NCBI GenBank assembly: GCA_024695315.1
Contig: JAILIJ010000339.1
Coordinates: forward strand, 1-9,913
Length of the DNA stretch: 9,913 nucleotides
Source of the DNA: Bacteroidaceae bacterium
GTDB taxonomy: Bacteria > Bacteroidota > Bacteroidia > Bacteroidales > Bacteroidaceae
Direction of reading: 5' to 3'
The notes below the pieces were generated by a model. That model worked only from the letters and a program-made list of their open reading frames with translations, made no database searches and was not told the origin of the DNA. Positions 1 through 7,148 of the stretch are shown here, piece by piece. Position 1 is the stretch's first letter. Every line of letters begins with the position of its first letter. The position numbers were made by a program, and so were the translations under genes.

Positions 1-285
1 ATGGAATATGTTATCGATTCTGATGTGCGACTTAGCATAGGCGGTAATGGACAGCGTGTTCATACAAAGGATACAACATATTCCGATGTTATGTTTAAGC
101 ATATTCTTCTTCCACTATGGGTAGGAGCATTCAAAATAGAAGATAAGACGTACCAGTTTGTTATTGATGGCCGATCAGGCAAAGTTTATGGCGAATATCC
201 AAAGGATAAGTTAAAGGTAGCTATTGTTGTCCTTGGCATAATCCTTTTGTTCGTTCTCTTCTACTACTTTATGTCTAATGCTTAA
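1..285 (+). CDS. C-terminal part of a zinc-ribbon-type membrane protein (5' end outside window)
   Basis: The frame is open from base 1 to the TAA at 283-285. The first ATG is probably an internal methionine, since the visible 94 residues read like the tail of a longer protein. The stretch around residues 12-64 (IGGNGQRVHT, then FKHILLPLWVGAF, KTYQFVIDGRSGKVYGE) resembles the C-terminal part of bacterial proteins annotated as TFIIB-type zinc-ribbon proteins, sometimes mislabelled as primosomal or helicase-like. In that family a beta-rich segment with a KHILLPVW-like motif and an NGxTGKVxGExP-like motif precedes the end. Residues about 72-90 form one hydrophobic segment (VAIVVLGIILLFVLFYYF), a likely membrane helix close to the C-terminus. 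The N-terminal cysteines expected of the zinc ribbon lie upstream and cannot be checked. The biochemical role of the family is not established. A strong terminator follows directly, so it is not part of the downstream operon. Confidence 0.7.
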   Translation: MEYVIDSDVRLSIGGNGQRVHTKDTTYSDVMFKHILLPLWVGAFKIEDKTYQFVIDGRSGKVYGEYPKDKLKVAIVVLGIILLFVLFYYFMSNA

Positions 286-287
286 AC

Positions 288-346
288 AAAGAATTTGGGA
301 AATTATGAATTATCATTATTCTTAATTCCCCAAATTCTTTTTTTTT
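288..346 (+). terminator. Rho-independent terminator after the first gene
   Basis: The arms at 288-305 and 323-340 form an 18-bp stem with a single mismatch (A at 300 or 301 facing C). The loop is 17 nt, and the 3' arm runs into a nine-T tract at 338-346. The hairpin starts 3 nt after the stop codon of the preceding gene, which separates that gene from the Sus-type operon. Confidence 0.9.
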
Positions 347-530
347 AGTAAATTTTCACATTCTTAATATATGTCATTTTTTGTGATAAAAAACTGTTAT
401 TTCACTCAATAAAATATGTGAATGTGTTTTTTTTAAGAGTTTTGCATTCATTTTTTAGTTTTTTCTACCTTTTTGTTATAAAATATTAAAAAAACTTAAA
501 GACAATTAAACCATTTAAACGAAAAATAAG

Positions 531-538
531 TATCTTTG
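531..538 (+). promoter_or_regulatory. Bacteroidetes -7 promoter element for the SusC operon
   Basis: TATCTTTG matches the primary-sigma -7 consensus TAnnTTTG of Bacteroidetes. No clear TTTG-like -33 element lies 19-21 nt upstream; that stretch (about 503-512) is only AT-rich. If it is used, transcription would start near 545 and leave a leader of about 260 nt before the SusC start at 806. The upstream stretch 347-530 is very AT-rich and shows no gene or other site I can support. The call rests on a short motif in AT-rich DNA but fits its position between a terminator and the operon. Confidence 0.55.
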
Positions 539-544
539 CGCAGT

Positions 545-805
545 TGTAAGATGTAAAGCAGCTACATCGATTATTCTAATAATCTTTTAAGTTTATACCT
601 CATGGCATGTTATAATGCCATTCAACACAATACAAATAAATAAAAATGACAAAATTATGAGAAAAAGAAAAAAAGAAAAAAAGAAATTAAATTAGTCCAA
701 CATTGACCCATAACGTTAAAAGGATTATTATGTAATCCTACAGGGGCCCTGGTTGACTAATAAAAAGTGTAAATTTAAATTTATTCCATTTTATAACTAA
801 AAGAC
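545..805 (+). promoter_or_regulatory. Long structured 5' leader of the SusC operon
   Basis: The predicted untranslated leader contains a series of inverted repeats. They are GATGTA/TACATC (550-555 with 563-568), GATTATT/AATAATC (569-575 with 578-584), ATGGCAT/ATGCCAT (602-608 with 615-621) and AGGATTA/TAATCCT (721-727 with 733-739). A GC-rich palindromic core CAGGG-G-CCCTG lies at 741-751, inside otherwise AT-rich DNA. TAGTC-c-AAC (693-701, one bulged C) can pair with GTTGACTA (752-759), closing a larger structure around the 721-751 elements. An AT palindrome AAATTTAAATTT sits at 771-782, just before the start codon region. I do not recognise a known riboswitch class. Attenuation, RNA stability control or an sRNA target site are possible. 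The repeats are seen in the sequence; the regulatory role is inferred. Confidence 0.4.
657..695 (+). CDS. Possible 12-codon lysine-rich leader mini-ORF
   Basis: An ATG at 657 opens a frame encoding MRKRKKEKKKLN and ends at TAG 693-695, within the predicted SusC leader about 110 nt before the SusC start. Nine of the twelve residues are charged. The stretch is a nearly pure A/G tract, so the ORF may be a by-product of a polypurine sequence. No good ribosome-binding site is visible, but that is normal in this phylum. Its stop overlaps the start of the TAGTC arm that pairs with 752-759, so translation could in principle affect that pairing. Whether it is translated is unknown. Confidence 0.2.
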   Translation: MRKRKKEKKKLN

Positions 806-3800
806 ATGAATAAAAGATTAACATTGTTTATCATCAGTTTCTTTCTGATGTTAGGAACTATGTTGGCTCAAAATGAAGTATCTGGTGTCGTCATTTTTGA
901 AGATGATGGTCAGCCTATCGTTGGAGCTACAGTTCGTTTGAAAGGAACAAAGGAAGGTTCAGTTACGGACATCGATGGTCGTTTCTCTATTAAGACGGAA
1001 CAGCCTCGTCCACAGATTACTGTTAGTTATATCGGATGTGAATCCAGAACAGTAAAAGGTGGCAAAAATTTGAGAATCATTCTTTCACCTGACAATAAGT
1101 CTCTTGGAGAGGTCGTTGTTACAGGTATGCACGTAATGGATAAGCGCCTCTTTACCGGTGCTGCCACAAAGATCGATGCTGACAAGGCTAAGATTGATGG
1201 TGTTGCAGATATCAGCCGTTCACTCGAAGGTAAGGTGGCAGGTGTTAGCGTGCAGAATATAAGTGGTACTTTCGGTACTGCTCCTAAGATTCGTGTACGT
1301 GGTGCTACATCAATTTATGGTTCATCAAAGCCTCTATGGGTAGTCGATGGAGTCATTCTTGAAGATGTAACAGAAGTTGATGCCGATGCTCTTTCTTCTG
1401 GTGATGCAGAGACAGTCATTTCTTCTGCTATAGCAGGACTTAACGCTGACGATATCGAGAGTTTCGATATCCTCAAGGATGGTTCCGCTACATCTATTTA
1501 TGGTGCACGTGCCATGGCCGGAGTCATCGTTGTGACAACTAAGAAAGGTAAGCAAGGTACTACACGTATCAACTATACTGGTGAATACACAATGCGTCTG
1601 CGCCCAAGCTATAGCCAGTTCAACATCATGGACTCTCAGGAGCAGATGGGTATTTATAAGGAAATGGAGGCAAATGGTCTCTTGAACATGACAAGCAGCT
1701 ACCGTTCAGCATCAAGCGGTGTGTACGGAAAGATGTATCAGCTCATGAACCAGTACGATGCTACTTCAGGAAAGTATGGACTCGCTAATACTCTAGAGGC
1801 TAAGTATGCTTATTTGCGTGCTGCAGAGATGCGTAACACAGACTGGTTCGATGAACTCTTCAGCAATAACATCCAGATGAACCACTCCATCAGTATGTCT
1901 ACTGGTACTGACAAGGCACAGTACTATACATCATTCAGTTTGATGGACGATCCAGGATGGACAGAAGCAAGTAAGGTACGTCGTTACACTTTCAACATCA
2001 ATGCTCTTTATAATATTAATAAAAAGGTGAAGTTGAATTTCATCGGTAACTCTTCTTACCGTAACCAGAAGGCTCCAGGTACTACTTCTCGTAGTGTTAA
2101 TCCTGTTACTGGTGAGGTTAGCCGTGACTTTGACATCAACCCTTACTCTTATGCACTCAACACATCACGTACTCTTGACCCTAATGAATATTATACACGC
2201 AATTATGCACCATTTAATATTCATCATGAGTTGGAAAACAACTACATAGACTATGATGTGATAGATACTAAGTTCCAGGGAGAACTCAAGTATAAGCCTA
2301 TTTCTACTGTAGAACTCTCAGCTCTCGTAGCATATAAATACTCAAATACAGTACAGGCAAATAATATCAAGGACAATTCAAACCAGGCTCTCTCTTTCCG
2401 TGCTATGGATGATGCCACTATTCGTGATGCCAATCCATGGCTTTACACAGATCCAGACCAGCCAAACTCACTTCCATTCTCAGTTCTTCCAAATGGAGGT
2501 TTCTACAATGAAACAAAGTACAATATGAATAACTGGAATGTTCGTTTCACAGCAAGTTATAATGACGTGTATAATGAAGATCATATCCTCAATCTCTTTG
2601 GTGGTATGGAAGTTAGTGACACTAAACGTGGAAAAAGTTATTATAGGGGAGTTGGTATGCAGTATGACCTTGGATATATTGGCTCTTATGACTATAATTA
2701 TTTCAAGCAGGCTTCAGAGGAGAATGATATGTATTATTCTCTCTCTCATACATACAACCGTATGGCATCTTTCTTCGGTACTGCTACTTATTCTTGGAAA
2801 CGTCGTTATACAATCAACGGAACACTACGTTATGAGGGAAGCAACCGTCTAGGTAAGAATAGTGACGCTCGTTGGTTACCTACATGGAACGTTTCTGGTG
2901 CATGGAACGCACATGAAGAAACTTGGTTTGAAGAGAAACTTGGAAGTGTTCTTTCACATGCAACACTCAAGGCTTCTTACTCTCTTACAGGTGATATGCC
3001 AGCAACTGACAACTCTTCTTCTATCATTGAGAGTTACAATGTATGGCGTCCATTCTCTATAGATAAGGAGACAGGTCTTGGACTTTCAGCTGTTGCCAAT
3101 CCTGACCTTACATACGAAAAGAAGCATGAGCTCAACTTAGGTGTAGATCTCGGTTTCCTCAATAACAGAATCAATGTACAGTTCGACTGGTACACTCGTA
3201 ACAACTTTGACCTCATTGGTATCCTTGCTTCAAATGGTACAGATGGTGGCGGTGTTACGCCACTCAGAAATGTCGCTTCTATGAAGTCACACGGTGAGGA
3301 ACTCTCTATTTCTACTAAGAATATTATTAGAAAGGATTTCCAATGGAATACAGACTTCATCTTCTCACATGTTAATACAGAGGTTACTGATTTGAAGTCG
3401 GATTCAAGAATCATTGACATGATTTCTGGAAATGGATTCACGAAGGAAGGATATTCTTATCGTTCACTTTTCTCTTTCAAGTTTATGGGACTTGATGAGA
3501 ATGGTATACCAACAGTTATCGACCAAGAAGGAAACCTCACAAATTCTCGCGTTGAATTCCAGGACAGAAATACTGATTATCTTGTTTATGAAGGTCCAAC
3601 AGAGCCAACAATAACAGGATCACTCGGAAACACATTTACTTATAAGAACTGGCACTTGAACGTGTTCATGACTTATTCTTTCGGAAATGTTGTTCGTCTC
3701 GATCCAACATTCCACTCTTCTTATTCAGACCTTTCTTCTATGGGTAAAGAGTTCAAGAACCGTTGGACAATGCCGGGTGACGAGAACTACACAACAATTC

Positions 3801-4120
3801 CTGCAATCGCAGACCTCCGTACAATGCAGGGAAATACATATTTGTCATATATTTATAACGCATACAATTTCTCAACAGAACGTGTTGCTAAGGGTGACTT
3901 CATTCGTATGAAGGAAATTTCAGTATCTTACGACATGCCACGTTCATGGATCGAAGCTATGCATATTAATTCTATGAATCTTAAGCTTCAGGCTACAAAC
4001 CTATTCCTTATCTATGCTGATGAGAAGCTTAATGGTCAGGATCCTGAATTCTTCAATTCTGGTGGTGTAGCTATGCCTATGGCACGTCAGTTTACATTTA
4101 CTCTTAGATTAGGTCTTTAA
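806..4120 (+). CDS. SusC/RagA-family TonB-dependent outer-membrane receptor
   Basis: This 1104-residue protein has the full SusC layout. A signal peptide (residues 1-21, hydrophobic FIISFFLMLGTMLA before Q) is followed by a carboxypeptidase-regulatory-like beta-sandwich (about 24-93). Next come a TonB-box-like GEVVVTG (101-107), a plug (about 112-250) and a long beta-barrel. Family signatures include KVAGVSVQ (143-150), IRVRG (162-166) and LKDGSATSIYGARAMAGV (223-240) leading into VVTTKKG. It should form the TonB-driven channel that imports ligand captured by the adjacent SusD-type lipoprotein. There is no N-terminal STN domain, so it is not expected to signal through an ECF anti-sigma factor. 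The barrel ends in RLGL, not the more usual terminal aromatic residue. It is first in a four-gene operon, 12 nt before the SusD gene. The substrate cannot be deduced. Confidence 0.96.
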   Translation: MNKRLTLFIISFFLMLGTMLAQNEVSGVVIFEDDGQPIVGATVRLKGTKEGSVTDIDGRFSIKTEQPRPQITVSYIGCESRTVKGGKNLRIILSPDNKSLGEVVVTGMHVMDKRLFTGAATKIDADKAKIDGVADISRSLEGKVAGVSVQNISGTFGTAPKIRVRGATSIYGSSKPLWVVDGVILEDVTEVDADALSSGDAETVISSAIAGLNADDIESFDILKDGSATSIYGARAMAGVIVVTTKKGKQGTTRINYTGEYTMRLRPSYSQFNIMDSQEQMGIYKEMEANGLLNMTSSYRSASSGVYGKMYQLMNQYDATSGKYGLANTLEAKYAYLRAAEMRNTDWFDELFSNNIQMNHSISMSTGTDKAQYYTSFSLMDDPGWTEASKVRRYTFNINALYNINKKVKLNFIGNSSYRNQKAPGTTSRSVNPVTGEVSRDFDINPYSYALNTSRTLDPNEYYTRNYAPFNIHHELENNYIDYDVIDTKFQGELKYKPISTVELSALVAYKYSNTVQANNIKDNSNQALSFRAMDDATIRDANPWLYTDPDQPNSLPFSVLPNGGFYNETKYNMNNWNVRFTASYNDVYNEDHILNLFGGMEVSDTKRGKSYYRGVGMQYDLGYIGSYDYNYFKQASEENDMYYSLSHTYNRMASFFGTATYSWKRRYTINGTLRYEGSNRLGKNSDARWLPTWNVSGAWNAHEETWFEEKLGSVLSHATLKASYSLTGDMPATDNSSSIIESYNVWRPFSIDKETGLGLSAVANPDLTYEKKHELNLGVDLGFLNNRINVQFDWYTRNNFDLIGILASNGTDGGGVTPLRNVASMKSHGEELSISTKNIIRKDFQWNTDFIFSHVNTEVTDLKSDSRIIDMISGNGFTKEGYSYRSLFSFKFMGLDENGIPTVIDQEGNLTNSRVEFQDRNTDYLVYEGPTEPTITGSLGNTFTYKNWHLNVFMTYSFGNVVRLDPTFHSSYSDLSSMGKEFKNRWTMPGDENYTTIPAIADLRTMQGNTYLSYIYNAYNFSTERVAKGDFIRMKEISVSYDMPRSWIEAMHINSMNLKLQATNLFLIYADEKLNGQDPEFFNSGGVAMPMARQFTFTLRLGL

Positions 4121-4132
4121 TAACATTGAATT

Positions 4133-5731
4133 ATGACTATTAAAAAAATAAATATATCATTAGTTGCTGCTTTAGCACTAACAATGACATCTTGTAACAG
4201 TTTCCTTGATAAGTTACCAGATGATCGTGCGGAAGTCAATTCTGTAGAAAAGATTAAGAATCTGCTTATTTCAGCCTATCCTGATCATTCTACAGCATTC
4301 TTGATGGAGTACAGTTCAGACAACGTGACTGATAATGGTGACAACTACACAGCTCAGCCAAATCAAGATAAAGTATATCGTTTCCAACAGGTAACAGAAA
4401 CAGGAAATGATGATCCAAAGTCTGTATGGCAGAGTACTTATTCTAAAGTTGCTACAGCCAATGAAGCACTTGCTGGTATAGCTCTTGTTGGAGAAAACTC
4501 AAGTACTCTTCCATTAAAAGCTGAGGCACTCCTTTGTCGTGCTTATGCCATATTCCAGATTACAAATGCTTTCTGTATGGCATACGATCCAACAAAAGCT
4601 GACGAGTACCTCGGACTTCCTTACCCAAAGTCTGCTGGTGAATATGTAACTTCACGTGGTACATTAGCTGAGACTTATAAGAATATCAATGCAGATATTG
4701 AGGAAGCACTTCCTTTGCTTGACGATTCTTATCTTAAAGTTCCAGCATACCACTTCAACTCAAAGGCTGCATACGCTTTTGCAGCGCGATTCAATCTCTA
4801 TTATCATAATTATGACAAGGCTATTGAATATGCCACAAAAGCATTAGGAAATAATCCTGCATCAGTATTGAGAGATCCATCAACATACAGTAGCTTATCA
4901 GGTGTAGATAACATCTTCAATGCATATATCAATTCATCTGATAAAGCAAACCTCTTGATTGTTACAAGCTATTCTATTAATGGTCGTGCTATGTACTCTC
5001 CTAGTTTTGCAAGATTTGCACATAACTATGCTATGGCAAAGTATGAAACATTCTGGGCTTACTCACCATGGGCACCTGGTAAAGGAGGTTCATGGCCTGA
5101 TATGAATGGTTCTACAAACAATACTTTGTACGAAGCAGCATGTCTTTATGGAAATAATCAAACTGTTTATTATCCAAAGTTCCGCGAAGTCTTTGAATAC
5201 ACAGATAAAGTTAATGGTACAGGATATGCTCATACTGTTGAAGTTGCATTTACTACAGACGAAGCGCTTCTCGTTCGTGCTGAGGCATATACAATGAAAA
5301 ATGACTTTACGTCTGCCATCGCTGATATGCAGCTTTGGGTTAATGCTCATACTAATGCAAAGAAAGGTACTGGTGTAAGACCAACATTGACAACAGAACT
5401 CATCGATTCTATCTACGGCAAAGTAATCCCTGAAGCACCAGTAGATCCAACAGAGGATAAGATGAGATCAACAAGGAAGAAACTCCATCCTCAAGGATTC
5501 ACAATTGCTGAAGGTACACAGACTAACCTCATCCAACTCATTCTGCAAGTGCGTAGACTTGAGACATGGAGACAAGGATTGCGCTTCCAGGATGTTAAGC
5601 GTTGGGGTATTGAATATTCTCACCCTATTGACAAGGAGGAAACACTCATCTTTAAGGCCGGTGACCTTCGTGGTGCTATCCAGTTGCCAGTCGATGTCAT
5701 AGATGCAGGTCTTGAGGCTAACCCAAGATGA
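4133..5731 (+). CDS. SusD/RagB-family surface nutrient-binding lipoprotein
   Basis: This 532-residue protein has a lipoprotein signal with lipobox TMTSC (Cys21), followed by the SusD-typical NSFLDKLPDDR. Helical TPR-like stretches with many alanines and tyrosines lie around 129-147 and 210-238, as in the SusD fold. Near the C-terminus, RRLETWRQGLRFQDVKRWG (474-492) matches the conserved E-x-R-x-GxRFxDxxRWG-type motif of the family, and the chain ends in a typical short ...ANPR. It should sit as the lid on the SusC barrel at the cell surface and capture the ligand. Its start is 12 nt after the SusC stop, so the two are co-transcribed. SusD proteins are specific to their SusC partner, but binding residues are too divergent to read the ligand from the sequence. 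Confidence 0.95.
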   Translation: MTIKKINISLVAALALTMTSCNSFLDKLPDDRAEVNSVEKIKNLLISAYPDHSTAFLMEYSSDNVTDNGDNYTAQPNQDKVYRFQQVTETGNDDPKSVWQSTYSKVATANEALAGIALVGENSSTLPLKAEALLCRAYAIFQITNAFCMAYDPTKADEYLGLPYPKSAGEYVTSRGTLAETYKNINADIEEALPLLDDSYLKVPAYHFNSKAAYAFAARFNLYYHNYDKAIEYATKALGNNPASVLRDPSTYSSLSGVDNIFNAYINSSDKANLLIVTSYSINGRAMYSPSFARFAHNYAMAKYETFWAYSPWAPGKGGSWPDMNGSTNNTLYEAACLYGNNQTVYYPKFREVFEYTDKVNGTGYAHTVEVAFTTDEALLVRAEAYTMKNDFTSAIADMQLWVNAHTNAKKGTGVRPTLTTELIDSIYGKVIPEAPVDPTEDKMRSTRKKLHPQGFTIAEGTQTNLIQLILQVRRLETWRQGLRFQDVKRWGIEYSHPIDKEETLIFKAGDLRGAIQLPVDVIDAGLEANPR

Positions 5732-5765
5732 GGTCTTTATTAACTATTTATAACTGAGATTTCAA

Positions 5766-7136
5766 ATGAAACATATAAATATTTTACTATTGCTTGCTGC
5801 TGCTCTGGGCGTAAGTTCATGTAGTGAGGATGAGATTAGTTCTACAAGTATCTTTGATACTGCTGAAACTAATCGCAATGAATTCGACCAATGGTTGTAT
5901 GAAAACTATACAGAGCCATATAACATTGAGTTTAACTACCTTTATAATGATAAACTTTCTGACCAGGCATATAATGTGGTACCTGCAGACTTTGACAAGT
6001 CTGTAGCTATGGCAAAGCTGATTCAGGAAGTATGGATGAAACCATATATCGAAATCGGTGGTGATAATTTCCTTAAGGAGCACTGCTTCCGTCAGGTCAT
6101 TCTATTTGGCTCATGGAAGTATACATCTCAGCACGAAAGAGTACTTGGTACTGCTGAAGGTGGACTTGCCATCAATCTTTTCGGTATAAACCATATCGAT
6201 TTTAATAATCTTTTCTTGAACTTTGACGAGCCATATAAGTATAAGTCAGATTCCCCAATGGATTTGAACTATAATTATTTCCATACTATGCATCATGAGT
6301 TCTGTCACATTCTCACTCAGCTAAAGAACTATACTACGGACTACAGAACATTGTCTGCTGGTAAATTCCACTCTACTGACTGGATTAATGTGTCTGACAC
6401 TCAAGCTGCAAAGGAAGGCTTCGTTTCTGGTTATGCTTCAAGTGAGTATAATGAGGATTTTGCAGAGACATACTCTACATACCTCACTCTCTCAGAAGAG
6501 GGATGGAACAAGATTCTTCAGCAGGCTTGTGACACACTTACCGATGAAAATGGAGAAATCGTTTATAAGAAGGATGCCAAAGGTAATTATGTTTATGTTA
6601 AGGATGCCAATGGCAACTACATTTACCAGACTAATTCAAATGGTTCACTCGTTCCTTCTAAGGATGCCAACGGTAATGTAGTCTATGCTTTGGACAAAGA
6701 AGGCAATTATATTTATCTTCTCGATGCAGATGGAAACAAAGTTCCAAAGTATGCTGGACAGTCTAAGACCCTCCTTTACTTAGAAAGTGAAACCGGTATC
6801 GATATATATTATCCAAACATGACTGCTAAGAAATATTTGAATGTACTTTCTGGACATGAAGATGGCGATAGCATTGTTTATCAGACTACAACAGAAGGCG
6901 ATTACGTATATGATGCAGAAGGTAATATGGTCCCTGAATATTATAGAATCCCTGTATTTGAGTATATTAAGGAGCCTATGCTTGATACTACATCAAGAGA
7001 TCTTATTCTCAACAAACTTGACATTATCAGAAAGTATCTCAAGGATTCTTGGAGCATAGATATGGATGCTTTGCGTGACTCTGTTCACTCACATTCAATC
7101 AAGGCTCTATCTATTGACCTAAAATCTCTAAAATAA
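5766..7136 (+). CDS. Substrate import-associated zinc metallohydrolase lipoprotein with a ten-residue repeat insert
   Basis: The lipobox GVSSC (Cys19) is followed by SEDE, an acidic stretch of the kind that promotes surface exposure of Bacteroidetes lipoproteins. HHEFCH at 176-181 carries a gluzincin-type HExxH (His177, Glu178, His181), and NEDFAET (229-235) about 50 residues later offers an acidic third zinc ligand. This pattern and its place after susC/susD fit the family called substrate import-associated zinc metallohydrolase lipoprotein (TIGR04549-like, putative zinc-binding metallopeptidase). The likely role is surface hydrolysis of a ligand, perhaps a peptide, before SusCD import; no substrate is established. 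The C-terminal NKLDIIRKYLKDSWSIDMD (416-434) resembles the family's final helix. Residues 260-329 are seven exact ten-residue repeats, with two degenerate units at 375-392. They split the catalytic part from the C-terminal helix and look like an insert. The gene lies 34 nt after the SusD gene. Confidence 0.88.
   Translation: MKHINILLLLAAALGVSSCSEDEISSTSIFDTAETNRNEFDQWLYENYTEPYNIEFNYLYNDKLSDQAYNVVPADFDKSVAMAKLIQEVWMKPYIEIGGDNFLKEHCFRQVILFGSWKYTSQHERVLGTAEGGLAINLFGINHIDFNNLFLNFDEPYKYKSDSPMDLNYNYFHTMHHEFCHILTQLKNYTTDYRTLSAGKFHSTDWINVSDTQAAKEGFVSGYASSEYNEDFAETYSTYLTLSEEGWNKILQQACDTLTDENGEIVYKKDAKGNYVYVKDANGNYIYQTNSNGSLVPSKDANGNVVYALDKEGNYIYLLDADGNKVPKYAGQSKTLLYLESETGIDIYYPNMTAKKYLNVLSGHEDGDSIVYQTTTEGDYVYDAEGNMVPEYYRIPVFEYIKEPMLDTTSRDLILNKLDIIRKYLKDSWSIDMDALRDSVHSHSIKALSIDLKSLK
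6543..6752 (+). repeat. Seven in-frame 30-bp tandem repeats inside the zinc metallohydrolase gene
   Basis: Residues 260-329 fall into seven consecutive units of exactly ten residues. The pattern is D-A-N-G-N-Y-V-Y-x-x, with variants ending V-P-x-x in units 4 and 7. Conserved features are Asp or Asn at position 1, Gly at position 4 and an aromatic/aliphatic Y-V-Y at positions 6-8. At DNA level AAGGATGCCA recurs at 6570, 6600 and 6660, spacings of 30 and 60 bp. Most third positions have diverged, so the array is old or under protein-level selection. The units resemble short YD/RHS-like or beta-hairpin repeats of surface proteins, but I do not assign them to a family. Confidence 0.9.
6888..6941 (+). 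repeat. Two isolated degenerate copies of the ten-residue repeat
   Basis: Residues 375-392 of the zinc metallohydrolase (TTEGDYVY, then DAEGNMVPEY) repeat the motif of the main array: Gly at position 4, a YVY core, and a closing V-P unit. They sit 45 residues beyond the array. The intervening segment (GQSKTLLYLE to SIVYQ) lacks the pattern. The main array also closes with a V-P unit (DADGNKVPKY), so each block seems to be capped the same way. Confidence 0.75.
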
Positions 7137-7148
7137 AGAAAAGGCATT

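Noticed and set aside
1..285. Complete 94-residue small membrane protein starting at base 1
   Set aside because: The sequence matches the C-terminal part of a longer family and the ATG coincides with the window edge, so a truncated view of a longer gene is more likely.
650..657. Minus-strand TAATTTTG as an antisense promoter in the SusC leader
   Set aside because: It fits TAnnTTTG but lies in a poly-A/poly-purine stretch where such matches are expected by chance, and no -33 element is visible.
2538..3441. Several alternative frames on both strands inside the SusC gene, up to 135 codons
   Set aside because: They overlap an intact, well-conserved receptor frame and have no signal, motif or promoter of their own.
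6388..6681. Second + strand frame of 97 codons across the zinc hydrolase repeats
   Set aside because: This is a shadow frame kept open by the periodic DNA. Its translation has no recognisable family features.
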